Below are positions 26,422 through 35,438 of a DNA stretch of 64,000 bases, one piece after another (positions within the stretch are counted from its first letter, which is position 1; each line of letters starts with the position of its first letter). The stretch comes from Brevibacillus sp042683565. GTDB taxonomy: Bacteria > Bacillota > Bacilli > Brevibacillales > Brevibacillaceae. Made by a program: the position numbers and the translations under genes. The stretch lies in the NCBI RefSeq assembly GCF_042683565.1, contig NZ_JBHUJW010000004.1:57646-121645 (forward strand), in the 5' to 3' direction. The notes below the pieces were generated by a model that did not search any database, was not told the DNA's origin, and saw only the letters and a list, made by a program, of their open reading frames with translations.

Positions 26422-27348
26422 TCACACCTTTATGTTGGTCACTTTTTTGACCAGGAAGTAGGACAGCGCTGTCCCGGCCGCGAACAGCCCGAGCAGGATG
26501 AGGCCGACTCCCGAAAACAGCGGATCGATGAAGCCTTCGTTCATCGTGTTCATCATCAGCACCAGGGCAATCGGCATGATGGGAACGAGTATGGAAACGT
26601 ACCGCTGCTCGGCTGTCATCGTCTTGATCTCCTGATTGACGATACGGCGATCCTCCAGCGTCTCCGCCATCTCCTGCAGCACCTCGCTCAGGTTGCCTCC
26701 TGCCCGCCGCTGAATGAACAGCGTGGCGGCAAAAATCCGGAAGTCCCGCGTCGGTATGCGCTTTTCCATGTCTGTGAGCGCCCTGTCAAAGCTGACGCCA
26801 AGCTGCAGCTCGCGCGCCATGCGGCTGAATTCGTGCCCGGCCGGCTGCGGAATTTCTTTGGCTACCAGCTCAATCCCCTGTGTGAGGGTGAGTCCTGCCC
26901 GCAACGAATTGGCCAACAGGCGGCATACATCCGACAGCTGGTCATTCAGACGCTCCTGGTATTTGTTTCGCCGCACGATGAACAGCAGACGTTGCGCGAC
27001 GTACATGCAGAAAAAGCCTCCCAGCAGATTGTAGGGCGCGTGCAGGCCTACGACATTGCTCAAAAAGAACGCCAGCCCCATCGCGCCGATCAGCATGATG
27101 CCGTAATATTCCGATGGTGCGAGCGCAATATTGGCCCGGACCAGCTTCTGCTGTACTTCCTTGGCATGCGGAGTGCGGTCGAAGCGGTCCCCCCAGACGA
27201 TGATGAAGCTTTTTCGCTTGGACTTGATGTCGTACCATTCCTCCGCGCGCTTTTTCCACTCGTTCTTTTTCGCCCGATAGCCCAGGTATTCATAGATTCC
27301 CCAGATGGCAAACAGCACCGAGAGACTAAACAGGATGGAGATGCTCAT
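26422..27348 (-). CDS. tadB: Tad pilus inner-membrane platform protein TadB
   Basis: The protein of about 308 residues is a GspF-type membrane protein. An N-terminal TM is followed by TM pairs around YGIMLIGAMGLAFFLSNVVG and the conserved cytosolic stretch LADSLRAGLTL-like (LANSLRAGLTLTQGIELVAK) plus RRAGGNLSEVLQEMAETLED. The ATG at 27348 (MSISILF) has GAGGAG upstream and overlaps the end of tadA by 23 bases. An alternative start at 27384 would add a 12-residue polar leader. It partners with TadC. Confidence 0.92.
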   Translation of the reverse strand: MSISILFSLSVLFAIWGIYEYLGYRAKKNEWKKRAEEWYDIKSKRKSFIIVWGDRFDRTPHAKEVQQKLVRANIALAPSEYYGIMLIGAMGLAFFLSNVVGLHAPYNLLGGFFCMYVAQRLLFIVRRNKYQERLNDQLSDVCRLLANSLRAGLTLTQGIELVAKEIPQPAGHEFSRMARELQLGVSFDRALTDMEKRIPTRDFRIFAATLFIQRRAGGNLSEVLQEMAETLEDRRIVNQEIKTMTAEQRYVSILVPIMPIALVLMMNTMNEGFIDPLFSGVGLILLGLFAAGTALSYFLVKKVTNIKV

Positions 27349-28702
27349 GGGCTTCTGCCGCTCCTCTCGAAAACATGGATTCATCCATTTCGATGCCGAA
27401 CATCTTCAACCGCTCCAGGCAGCGGGGGATTTTGCCCGTCGGAGTGAAGTAGCCCAGCACTTCCCCGTTCTTTCCCATGCCGATGCGCTGGAAGCGGAAG
27501 ATTTCAGCCACCTCTACCTCTTTGCCCGGACCGGCGAACACCTCCGAGATGGAGACCATCTTGCGCGTCCCGTCGGAGAGCCGCGTGACCTGCACGATCA
27601 CGTCGAGGGCACTGACGATGTATTCGCGGATCACCGCCGAGGGCAGATCCAGCCCGGCCATGACTACCATTCCTTCCAGCCTGGTAAATGCGTCCTGCGG
27701 CGAATTGGCGTGGACGGTCGTCAGCGAACCTTCGTGCCCCGTATTCATCGCCTGCAGCATGTCGAAGGCTTCTGCGCCGCGCACCTCTCCCACGATGATC
27801 CGGTCGGGGCGCATCCGCAGCGAGTTTTTGACCAGATGGCGGATCGTGATCTCGCCTTTTCCCTCCATGTTGGGCGGCCGCGCCTCCAGCCCGATGCAGT
27901 TGGGGCGATCCAGCCGCAGCTCCGCCGAATCCTCGATGGTGATAACCCTCTCGAACGGGGGGATGGAGTGGGAAACCGCATTGAGCAAGGTCGTCTTGCC
28001 GCTTCCGGTTCCCCCCGAGATGAGCACGTTCATTTTCGCTTCGACCACAGCCTGCAAAAAACGGCACATCGCCTCATCGAACGAGCCGAACCTCATCAAG
28101 TCGTCCATGCTGTACGGCTCCTTGCGAAACTTGCGGATGGAGACGAGGGTCCCGTTCAGGCTGATGGGCGGAATGACCGCATTCACGCGGCTTCCGTCCT
28201 TCAGCCGGGCGTCGACCATGGGCGAGCTTTCATCGATCCGTCGCCCGAGCGGAGCCACGATCCGATCCACGATGTGCCGCAAATGCTCCTCGTCGCGAAA
28301 CTTCAGGTCCGTCAGCTCCAGTCTTCCGCCTTTCTCGACGTACACCTCCGCGTGGCCGTTGATCGAGATTTCTGTAATCTCCGGGTCGGCGAGCAGCGGC
28401 TCCAGCGGTCCCAGGCCTACCGACTCGTTGATCAGCCGGGTCAGGAGCAGTTCCTTTTCACTGCGGGGAATGACGACCTTTTCTTCGGACATGTACTGCG
28501 AGACCATTCGCTCGATGGCGAGGCGCATCTCTCCCGGTGCCAGAGAGGTCAGCCGCTCCAGATTTGTCTCGCGCAAGAGCCGCGATTTGTAATGTTCCGC
28601 CAGCTCGTCGATGTACGGATTGTGGCAGGCGGGGGCTGCCGCCGGGCGCGGTGCTTCCACGGCCGCTCCATGCTTCTCTTCTTTTCGCCTGAACAACGCC
28701 AT
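27326..28702 (-). CDS. tadA: Tad pilus assembly ATPase TadA/CpaF
   Basis: The 458-residue type II/IV secretion ATPase powers Flp pilus assembly at the cytoplasmic face. An N-terminal helical domain is followed by the RecA-like core: Walker A GGTGSGKTT (about 230-238), the Asp box VITIEDSAEL, Walker B DRIIVGEVRG and the His box TGHEGSLTTVHAN. The start has AGGAGGGAG. It follows cpaE closely, and its end overlaps tadB. Confidence 0.96.
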   Translation of the reverse strand: MALFRRKEEKHGAAVEAPRPAAAPACHNPYIDELAEHYKSRLLRETNLERLTSLAPGEMRLAIERMVSQYMSEEKVVIPRSEKELLLTRLINESVGLGPLEPLLADPEITEISINGHAEVYVEKGGRLELTDLKFRDEEHLRHIVDRIVAPLGRRIDESSPMVDARLKDGSRVNAVIPPISLNGTLVSIRKFRKEPYSMDDLMRFGSFDEAMCRFLQAVVEAKMNVLISGGTGSGKTTLLNAVSHSIPPFERVITIEDSAELRLDRPNCIGLEARPPNMEGKGEITIRHLVKNSLRMRPDRIIVGEVRGAEAFDMLQAMNTGHEGSLTTVHANSPQDAFTRLEGMVVMAGLDLPSAVIREYIVSALDVIVQVTRLSDGTRKMVSISEVFAGPGKEVEVAEIFRFQRIGMGKNGEVLGYFTPTGKIPRCLERLKMFGIEMDESMFSRGAAEAHEHLHPV

Positions 28703-28715
28703 GGCTATCTCCCTC

Positions 28716-29870
28716 CTACGACAGCTTGGTCAGCACCCACTTGCGAATTTCTTTGGCTGCGGGCGTCAGCTTCTTTTCATTCGCCTCACGCTGCAAGGGC
28801 TGACCCTGATTGACCGCAGCCTGGACGCCTTTGTGATCCCGGCTGATTTCCGCTGCGATCGGGACCTGGAGCAAGCCCTTCAAATCGGCTACCGTCAGCT
28901 CGTTATCCCGCCCGACCTGATTGACCACCACTTCCAGACGTCCGTCCGTATCAATGCGCAGCCGCCGGAACAGCTCCTCCGCCAGCCGGTAGATCTGGAC
29001 GGACGGGGTATCCAGGTTCATCACGTAGTAAATGAAGTCCGATTCTTCGAGAGCCGTGTACGTCAACTCGTCCATATGGCTCGGCAAATCGAGGATGACA
29101 AAGTCGTAGCTGCGGCGGCTGGCGCGGATCAGCCGGGTGACGAACTCTTCGGAGATGTTCTCCGCCGTCTCGGCGTCGCGCGGGCTCGCCAGCACTTCCA
29201 GCTTGGAGTGCGCCTCGCGCAAGGTAACGTTGCGGATATGGTTTTCATTCATCTCGTGCATGACGGGGACCAGGTCAGCCAGCGTGCGGCCCGCGTCCAG
29301 CGCAAAAAACGTCTCTACGCCGCCGTACTGCAGATTCAGGTCGATCAGGAGAACGCGTGCCGTCGACTCCAGCTTGAGCGCCTGCGCAAAGCCGGTAGCC
29401 AGCTGCGTACGCCCGCTCCCGCCTTTGCCGCTGTAAAAGGAGTACACCTTTCCCCTCCCGCGCACGAAGGCTTTCCCCGACGAAGCCGTGCCTTTTTTGC
29501 GTTGCTGCTGTTTCAGCTCGGCGATCTTGTCGAGCCGATCCGTGAGCAGCGCCAGCTCGTCGGGCATCAGGATGTATTCGATCGCTCCCGCCCGGACGAT
29601 GTCGCGCAGCAGGACGAAATCCTGCTTTTCCGTCAGGAAGATGACCAAACCCTCTGGCAGCTCTCCCTGTATGTACTGCACCAGCTCCACCCCGGACCCG
29701 TCCTCCGGCTGGACGACCAGGATGACATCGGGAGCGATCCGGTCGATTTCCTTTTTGACTTCGCGCGAGCTCGTAAACCGCACGTTCCTGTAGTGGCCGA
29801 GCGCTTCCTGCAGCATGCTCCGGACAGAATGGGAATCGGCGACGACGAGTATTTTCAATTCGGTGTTCAT
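28716..29870 (-). CDS. cpaE: CpaE/TadZ-like pilus localisation protein
   Basis: The 384-residue protein has an N-terminal receiver-like domain (KILVVADSHSVRSMLQEALG). A MinD/ParA-type ATPase domain follows, with a deviant Walker A YSGKGGSGRTQLATG in which Arg replaces the usual Lys after the second Gly-Ser-Gly, then VLLIDLNLQYGG and VILDLPSHMDE. TadZ/CpaE proteins place the pilus machine in the cell. The start overlaps the cpaB stop (ATGA). Confidence 0.9.
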   Translation of the reverse strand: MNTELKILVVADSHSVRSMLQEALGHYRNVRFTSSREVKKEIDRIAPDVILVVQPEDGSGVELVQYIQGELPEGLVIFLTEKQDFVLLRDIVRAGAIEYILMPDELALLTDRLDKIAELKQQQRKKGTASSGKAFVRGRGKVYSFYSGKGGSGRTQLATGFAQALKLESTARVLLIDLNLQYGGVETFFALDAGRTLADLVPVMHEMNENHIRNVTLREAHSKLEVLASPRDAETAENISEEFVTRLIRASRRSYDFVILDLPSHMDELTYTALEESDFIYYVMNLDTPSVQIYRLAEELFRRLRIDTDGRLEVVVNQVGRDNELTVADLKGLLQVPIAAEISRDHKGVQAAVNQGQPLQREANEKKLTPAAKEIRKWVLTKLS

Positions 29871-30559
29871 GGTTTCCCCTCCGGTTTGACGACGGGTGTC
29901 GGTTGTGCGGGCGGCGGGTCCTGGAACGGCTGCGGAATGCCCAGCTCTCCCTTCCCTACGTTGGCCTTCAGGATGCGCATGACTTCTGCATAATGCTGCT
30001 GGTGGATGAAGGCCGGTACCTGCGCAAACGGAATCTCCAGTGCGACGCCTTTAAACTGGTCACCTGTCCTGGCGACCATGGCGACCGGCAGATCCTTCAT
30101 GAACACTTCCGTCACGGGCTTTCCGTTCACGTCGTGCGAGACGATCACGTCCACCCGATCGAGCGCCTCCAACTGCTGGTCAAAGACGACATTGGCGGAA
30201 GCGTACACCGTCACCAGCCGATTGTTTTGATCCCGGACCGTCGCCGCAGGCTTGATGATGTTTTTCGTGATGATGTCCCCCGCAGACAAGGGAACGACCG
30301 TCACCTGATTTTTCAGACTGAGCTTATCCGTCACGAACGAATGGTCCGCATACTTTTTCGGGATCTGCATCGTCTTGATCTGGTCCGGCTGGATGAGCGA
30401 CCGCGAAGCGATGTCTGTGCTCGCCACGTAGATGTCTACCATCTCGCCCAACTGCGCATTCAAGTCTTTGATCTTTTTCAAAAACAGAAATCCTGCCGTC
30501 GCTGCGAGTACCAATGACAGCGCCAAAAAGATGATTGCCCGTCGTTTTGATTCCAGCAT
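29867..30559 (-). CDS. cpaB: CpaB/RcpC-like pilus assembly protein
   Basis: The 230-residue protein has a single N-terminal TM (IIFLALSLVLAATAGFLFLK). An SAF domain follows at about residues 40-105 (YVASTDIASRSLIQPDQIKT, VTVVPLSAGDIITKNII), then the RcpC-type domain (VDVIVSHDVNGKPVTEVFMK) and a Pro-rich tail. In Gram-negative bacteria it works with the secretin; here no secretin is present, so it probably acts at the peptidoglycan. GGGAGAGGG precedes the start. Confidence 0.87.
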   Translation of the reverse strand: MLESKRRAIIFLALSLVLAATAGFLFLKKIKDLNAQLGEMVDIYVASTDIASRSLIQPDQIKTMQIPKKYADHSFVTDKLSLKNQVTVVPLSAGDIITKNIIKPAATVRDQNNRLVTVYASANVVFDQQLEALDRVDVIVSHDVNGKPVTEVFMKDLPVAMVARTGDQFKGVALEIPFAQVPAFIHQQHYAEVMRILKANVGKGELGIPQPFQDPPPAQPTPVVKPEGKP

Positions 30560-30583
30560 CGAGTGATTCCCTCTCCCTGTCCA

Positions 30584-31039
30584 TCATCGAATGTAAGCTG
30601 CGGCTATGAGCAAGAGGCTCGTTCCCCCTGCAATAAAAGGAGCCAACGGAATTTCTCGTCCAGACGCCTGTTTTCCCGACCATTTGGCAGCCGCCCAGTG
30701 CAAAATGACCACCAGCCCTGCCAGCAAATAGGTGAGACACATTATGTACAAGCCTGCTTCCCAGCCGACCGCTGCACCGACCAGCGCAAACAGCTTGATA
30801 TCCCCTCCACCCAACTGACCTTTGCTGACAAGGGCCATGAGCAGGGAGATTCCTCCGGTCGCAAGGACTCCGAGCGCATAGGCAGTCCATCGGTCCGGAT
30901 GGGCTGCCGCGTGATAGAGGAGAAAATAGGCGATTCCCGGCAGGGTGAGCCAATCGTAAATGAGGCGGCGGCGCAGGTCAGTGTAGACCGCGATGATCAT
31001 GGCGAGAAGCACCGGGACAACGACGAAATGGGACAACAC
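30584..31039 (-). CDS. tadV: prepilin peptidase (TadV/CpaA type)
   Basis: This is an A24 aspartyl membrane protease that cleaves and perhaps methylates Flp pilin and TadE-like proteins. The catalytic aspartates are in IAVYTDLRRRLI and GQLGGGDIKLFALVG, the short CpaA form without the large cytosolic loop. About six TM helices are present. I favour the GTG at 31039, because AAGGAG is 8 bases upstream; the ATG at 31057 has no ribosome binding site. It is the first gene of the pilus locus, divergent from the CDGSH gene. Confidence 0.9.
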   Translation of the reverse strand: MLSHFVVVPVLLAMIIAVYTDLRRRLIYDWLTLPGIAYFLLYHAAAHPDRWTAYALGVLATGGISLLMALVSKGQLGGGDIKLFALVGAAVGWEAGLYIMCLTYLLAGLVVILHWAAAKWSGKQASGREIPLAPFIAGGTSLLLIAAAYIR

Positions 31040-31275
31040 CCCTAGCACTCCTTCCATCTTTTAGGGATTACGCATCATCAACACAGACGGGGTTTTGGGA
31101 ATTTTTGTTGCATTTGGCACAATTTTTTTGGGAAATTATTCAAGGTGGCACCTTCCTGTTTCGTCTGCTTCTGTCGGACTGGAGAGGAAAAAAGGCGGGG
31201 ACTGTACGAGCTGCGGTCAGGTGTAGCCGCTTGACTTGTGTGCAAGAATAAATAGACATGGAAGGAGGTGAGAAT

Positions 31276-31464
31276 ATGTCGGAGATCAAAGTATTGGACA
31301 ATGGACCATTGCTGGTGACGGGTGAGTTCACCCTGCTGGACGGGGAAGGAAAACCGATAGAAACGAAAGCGCAAGTCCATCTCTGTCGCTGCGGTCTGTC
31401 CTCGAACAAACCTTACTGTAACGGGGCCCATAAAGGGCAGTTCGAGAGTGTGGTAAGAGCATAG
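31276..31464 (+). CDS. CDGSH-type iron-sulfur protein
   Basis: The 62-residue protein carries CRCGLSSNKPYCNGAH at about residues 37-52, the C-x-C...C-x3-H pattern of mitoNEET-type 2Fe-2S proteins, with Asn in place of the Asp after the third Cys. ATG 31276 has GGAGGTGAG upstream. It stands alone, divergent from the pilus operon. It is probably a small redox or cluster-transfer protein; the partner is unknown. Confidence 0.88.
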   Translation: MSEIKVLDNGPLLVTGEFTLLDGEGKPIETKAQVHLCRCGLSSNKPYCNGAHKGQFESVVRA

Positions 31465-31604
31465 CCATGCCCAGCCCAAAAGCCCTCTGACCATGGGAGA
31501 GCTTTTGGGCAACGCGTTGAAAAAGACTCCCCGACCAAGAAGCGGTGGCGCGTGGAGTTCCACTTCGCTCCGGCCTCGAATTCATAAGCCTTTTCTGCCC
31601 GCAC

Positions 31605-31641
31605 AAAAAACCGTACGGAAGCAAGTTCCGTACGGTTTTTC
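31605..31641 (-). terminator. bidirectional terminator after ggt and the CDGSH gene
   Basis: AAAACCGTACGGAA (31607-31620) and TTCCGTACGGTTTT (31626-31639) are perfect arms around a 5-base loop, with T runs on both strands. A separate GCCCAAAAGC/GCTTTTGGGC hairpin at 31474-31510 follows the CDGSH gene but has no T tract. Confidence 0.85.
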
Positions 31642-31679
31642 ATGTTGTTGCTGTGCTCTTGTCGTTGTGCTGCTCTTGC

Positions 31680-33290
31680 TTACCAGGCCGCGATGCAGCT
31701 GTCGGTGCGCATGTCGGTGCCGCCAGAGAGCACGCCGTTGTCGTCGCGCCAGATGATCTGACCGCGGCCGAAGTAGTTGCCCAGCTGCGCCCATTTGATC
31801 TGGTGGCCTTTGCGTTCGAGGGCCATCGCCAAATGCTCGGGGAAGTGGCGCTCCAGCTCGACCGTCTTGCCCTCCATCCACTGCCAGCGCGGCGCGTCCA
31901 GGGCTGCTTGCGGATTGAGGTGGAAGTCGATGGTATTCATGACGACCTGTACATGTCCCTGCGGCTGCATGAAGCCGCCCATGACGCCGAACGGTCCTAC
32001 TGCCTTGCCGTCCTTGGTCAGGAAGCCCGGGATGATTGTGTGGTACGTTCTTTTGCCTGGCTCCAGACGGTTTTCGTGGGCCGGGTCCAGCGAGAAGTTG
32101 TGCCCGCGGTTTTGCATGGCGATGCCGGTGCCCGGAATGACGACGCCGGAGCCGAAGCCCATGTAGTTGCTCTGGATGAACGATACCATGTTGCCTTCGC
32201 CGTCTGCCGTCGCCAGATAGACCGTACCGCTGGAGCGAGGGTTGCCCGGCTCCGGCGTCAGCGCCTCGTCTCCGATCAGCGCGCGGCGGGTGCTTGCGTA
32301 TTCATCGGCCAGCAGTTCTTCCGCTGTGACGCTCATTTGGCCCGATTCGGTGATGTATTTCAATCCGTCTGCAAATGCCAGCTTCATCGCTTCGATCTGC
32401 TTGTGGTACGTCTCGGTCGTGTCTTTGGCATCGAACTCAAAGCCTTTGAGGATGTTCAAGGCCATCAGGGCGATCATGCCCTGGCCGTTCGGCGGAATTT
32501 CCCAGACGTCGTAGCCGCGGTAGTTGACGCTAAGCGGCTTGACCCACTCCGGCTCGTATGCCGCCAGGTCTTCCTTGCGCAAGAAGCCTCCACATTCGCG
32601 GGAGAAAGCGTCGATTTTTTCCGCCAGCTCCCCCCGATAGAAGCTCTCGGCGTTAGTCTCTGCGATTTGGCGCAGGGTAGCAGCATGCCCTGGAGACTTC
32701 CAAATATCTCCCGCTTTTGGCAATTTTCCGTCCGGAATGAACGTGGAGAACCAGTGTGCAAATTCAGGACCCGTGCACAGTTTGGAGAACTTGTTGTACG
32801 CCAGTCTCCAGTAGTGAGCCAACGTCGGGGAAAGCGGATAGCCGTTTTCCGCGTACTCGATAGCCGGCTTCAGCACCTCGGTCAGCGGGAGGCGGCCAAA
32901 GCGCTTGGACAGCGCCGCCCAGGCAGCCGGTGCGCCCGGTACCGTCACTGGCGTCCAGCCGTATGTCGGCATTTCTTCATGCCCGTTTGCCTTTACCGCT
33001 TCGATGGAGATGCCTTGTGGGGCCGGGCCGCTGGAATTTAAGCCGTACAACTCATCCTTTACCCATACCAATGCGAACGCGTCACCGCCGATGCCGTTGG
33101 ACGTCGGTTCTACGACGGTCAGGCAGGCTGCCGTTGCAATAGCAGCGTCGATGGCGTTTCCGCCTTTTTTCAAGATGTCCAGACCCGCCTGCGCTGCCAG
33201 CGGCTGCGATGTTGCTACCATCCCGTTGCGGGCAAAGGTGGTCATACGCCGGGAAGCGTACGGGTATTCCATAGCGTCATAATTTACCAT
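31680..33290 (-). CDS. gamma-glutamyltransferase family protein (YwrD-like)
   Basis: The 536-residue Ntn-hydrolase precursor probably self-cleaves to act on gamma-glutamyl peptides. Family segments include GGNAIDAAIATAACLTVVEP, NGIGGDAFALVWV and, at the expected cleavage point, SSGTVYLATADGEGNMVSFI, where a Thr follows SSG. VMGGFMQPQGHVQVVMN is typical of the small subunit. There is no signal peptide, so it is cytoplasmic. ATG 33290 has AAGGAGG upstream. It is the last gene after two chromate-family transporter halves and a peptide importer; B. subtilis ywrA-ywrB-ywrC-ywrD has the same kinds of gene. Confidence 0.88.
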   Translation of the reverse strand: MVNYDAMEYPYASRRMTTFARNGMVATSQPLAAQAGLDILKKGGNAIDAAIATAACLTVVEPTSNGIGGDAFALVWVKDELYGLNSSGPAPQGISIEAVKANGHEEMPTYGWTPVTVPGAPAAWAALSKRFGRLPLTEVLKPAIEYAENGYPLSPTLAHYWRLAYNKFSKLCTGPEFAHWFSTFIPDGKLPKAGDIWKSPGHAATLRQIAETNAESFYRGELAEKIDAFSRECGGFLRKEDLAAYEPEWVKPLSVNYRGYDVWEIPPNGQGMIALMALNILKGFEFDAKDTTETYHKQIEAMKLAFADGLKYITESGQMSVTAEELLADEYASTRRALIGDEALTPEPGNPRSSGTVYLATADGEGNMVSFIQSNYMGFGSGVVIPGTGIAMQNRGHNFSLDPAHENRLEPGKRTYHTIIPGFLTKDGKAVGPFGVMGGFMQPQGHVQVVMNTIDFHLNPQAALDAPRWQWMEGKTVELERHFPEHLAMALERKGHQIKWAQLGNYFGRGQIIWRDDNGVLSGGTDMRTDSCIAAW

Positions 33291-33319
33291 GATGATTGCC
33301 TCCTTGTGAATAGCCGTTG

Positions 33320-33850
33320 CTAGCCAATGAAGATGAACCCGTACACCATCGCCGCGACGATGACGAAGGCAGGGTGGACTTTCCACGTCTCCAGAAGCAG
33401 GTACGAAGCGACCGACAGGATGATCGTTTGCATCCATCCGATCCCTTCAACAGCTCCCATGATGAATTGGTAGGTCATCGTGCCCAAGAGTACGGTAACG
33501 ATCGGGCGCACTGATTGGGTCATCGCTTTTACTTGCGGTGCATTGCGGAAAATATTGATGAACTGCAAAAGCAGGATCATGGCGATCGCGGTCGGGGCTA
33601 CTGTCGCAAACAATGCCACGGTCGCGCCGGGGATACCCGCCACCTGATAGCCGACATAGCCGGCCAGCTTGGTGGCGATCGGGCTTGGCAGCGCATTGCC
33701 TACCGCCAACATTTCCCCGAACTCTTTCACCGACATCCATTTGTAATGATTGACGACTTCGTTCTGAATGAGCGGAATGCTGGGAGGGCCGCCGCCATAG
33801 CCCAAGATGTTGGAGATGAAAAACGCCCAGAATAATTGAAGGTAGATCAT
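33320..33850 (-). CDS. chromate transporter family half (YwrB-like)
   Basis: The 176-residue membrane protein is of the short-chain CHR family, which works as a pair of homologous halves. The conserved FFISNILGYGGGPPSIPLIQ and LAVGNALPSPIATKLAGYVG match the family (F-x-G-GP and ALPGP motifs). Its start overlaps the other half (ATGA). CHR proteins can export chromate, but most paralogues have unknown anion substrates; here a role linked to the neighbouring peptide or glutamyl metabolism is possible. Confidence 0.85.
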   Translation of the reverse strand: MIYLQLFWAFFISNILGYGGGPPSIPLIQNEVVNHYKWMSVKEFGEMLAVGNALPSPIATKLAGYVGYQVAGIPGATVALFATVAPTAIAMILLLQFINIFRNAPQVKAMTQSVRPIVTVLLGTMTYQFIMGAVEGIGWMQTIILSVASYLLLETWKVHPAFVIVAAMVYGFIFIG

Positions 33851-34428
33851 GCTGCGCCCTCCTTGCCGTCCTGCTTTTTACGTTTGCGGACCGACCAGGT
33901 GGAGTACGCAAAGGAAATCACCAAAGCGATTCCGACGACAATGCCTGGATGCCAGTCAAGAAAAAGCAGCGCGACCAGCGACAGAGCGAGCGAGATGCTG
34001 ACTCCCGACTTGCTCCTTGCCCCCTGCCACGACTTCTGCAAAAACTCCCAGGTGAGCACGCCCGTCATCACGGCGATTACGGGGCCGATCGCCTGAATCA
34101 TGCCGTAGACCCCCGGCGCGTCCTTCCATCTGTAGATGACCTCCAATAGGCAGATCATCAGGACGACGACGGGCAGTACCACGCCGATGTTGGCCACGAG
34201 CGCTCCCTTCCACCCTTTCACCCGATAGCCGATAAACGCTGCCAGCTTGGTGCCGATCGGGCCGGGCAGCGCGTTGCCCAGTGCCAGGTTGTCGGCAAAG
34301 TCTTCATCCGTTACCCACTTGTACTTTTTCACACATTCAGTGTGGAATAGAGGAACCATCGTAGGACCTCCCCCAAACCCGAATATGCCGATGCGAAAAA
34401 ACGCGATAAACAGCTGCCAGTAAATCAT
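33847..34428 (-). CDS. chromate transporter family half (YwrA-like)
   Basis: The 193-residue partner of the preceding transporter half has FRIGIFGFGGGPTMVPLFHT and LALGNALPGPIGTKLAAFIG, and five or six TM segments ending in a Lys/Arg tail (VRKRKKQDGKEG). GGAGG lies 6 bases from the ATG. The two halves overlap by 4 bases and probably insert in opposite orientations. Confidence 0.86.
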   Translation of the reverse strand: MIYWQLFIAFFRIGIFGFGGGPTMVPLFHTECVKKYKWVTDEDFADNLALGNALPGPIGTKLAAFIGYRVKGWKGALVANIGVVLPVVVLMICLLEVIYRWKDAPGVYGMIQAIGPVIAVMTGVLTWEFLQKSWQGARSKSGVSISLALSLVALLFLDWHPGIVVGIALVISFAYSTWSVRKRKKQDGKEGAA

Positions 34429-34448
34429 GTTGTTCCTCCATCCTGCCT

Positions 34449-35438
34449 CTAGTGGCGAAGTTCACCCGATTGCACCAGATGGCAGGATACCAGCTGCCCG
34501 GACCCGATATCGGCCAGGCTCGGCACTGTCGTTTTACATACATCCGCAGCGTAAGGACAGCGCGGATGGAAGGTGCAACCGCTTGGCGGATTTGCCGGAC
34601 TCGGCAGATCGCCCGTAAGCAAGATCCGCTCCCGTTTTTGGCGGGGTTTCGCCACCGGAACGGCGGACAGCAAGGCCCGTGTGTACGGATGGCTCGGATT
34701 GTCGAATAACGTGCGCTTGTCGGCAATTTCCACGACCCGTCCGAGATACATGACCGCGATCCGGTCGCACAAGTGTTTGACTACCGACAAGTCATGGGAA
34801 ATGAACATCAATGTCAGGTTGAATTCTTTTTTCAAATCCTTCAGCAGATTGAGCACCTGCGACTGGATTGATACGTCCAGCGCCGATACAGGCTCGTCGG
34901 CGATGATCAGCTTCGGCTTCACGACCAGAGCGCGGGCGATCCCGATCCGCTGACGCTGACCGCCGGAGAAATCGTGCGGATGGCGGTTCAGATGCTCCTT
35001 GCGAAGGCCGACGATCTCGATGATCTCCTCGATCGTCTTCTCGCGCTCGGCAGTTGTACCGATATGATGCACCATGAGCGATTCCATCAAAATTTGCTTG
35101 ATCGTCATGCGCGGGTTGAGGGAAGCGTACGGGTCCTGGAAGATCATTTGCAGATCCTTGCGCATTTTGCGCATTTCTTCATTTGGCAGCTTCGCCAAAT
35201 CTTTGCCGTCGAACCAGACTTCGCCCGCGCTCGGCTCCAGGAGGCGCAAAATTGTCCGGCCCGTCGTGGACTTCCCGCACCCGGACTCCCCTACGATCCC
35301 CAGCGTTTCTCCCGGAAACACCTGCAGGTCAATCCCGTCGACTGCTTTGACATAGCCTGTCGTCCTTTTCAAAAAGCCGCCCTTGATCGGGAAATGCTGT
35401 TTCAGTCCTTTGACTTCCAACAGAGGTGTGGTCATCAT
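34449..35438 (-). CDS. peptide ABC transporter ATP-binding protein (OppF/DppF type)
   Basis: The 329-residue protein is one of two ATPases of a peptide importer. It shows Walker A GESGCGKST, the signature SGGQRQRIGIARAL, Walker B LIIADEPVSALD, and the C-terminal oligopeptide domain with cysteines (SGCTFHPRCPYAADVC). Several OppD/DppF proteins carry a 4Fe-4S cluster there. ATG 35438 overlaps the stop of the partner ATPase gene (ATGA). Confidence 0.93.
   Translation of the reverse strand: MMTTPLLEVKGLKQHFPIKGGFLKRTTGYVKAVDGIDLQVFPGETLGIVGESGCGKSTTGRTILRLLEPSAGEVWFDGKDLAKLPNEEMRKMRKDLQMIFQDPYASLNPRMTIKQILMESLMVHHIGTTAEREKTIEEIIEIVGLRKEHLNRHPHDFSGGQRQRIGIARALVVKPKLIIADEPVSALDVSIQSQVLNLLKDLKKEFNLTLMFISHDLSVVKHLCDRIAVMYLGRVVEIADKRTLFDNPSHPYTRALLSAVPVAKPRQKRERILLTGDLPSPANPPSGCTFHPRCPYAADVCKTTVPSLADIGSGQLVSCHLVQSGELRH

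Noticed and set aside
27326..31039. Type IV secretion or competence system instead of a Tad pilus
   Set aside because: The combination of CpaB, CpaE, TadA, TadB, TadC, Flp pilin and TadE is specific to Tad, and no VirB or ComG genes are present.
31474..31510. Terminator after the CDGSH gene
   Set aside because: The stem is long but no T tract follows; the hairpin at 31605-31641 is the credible terminator.
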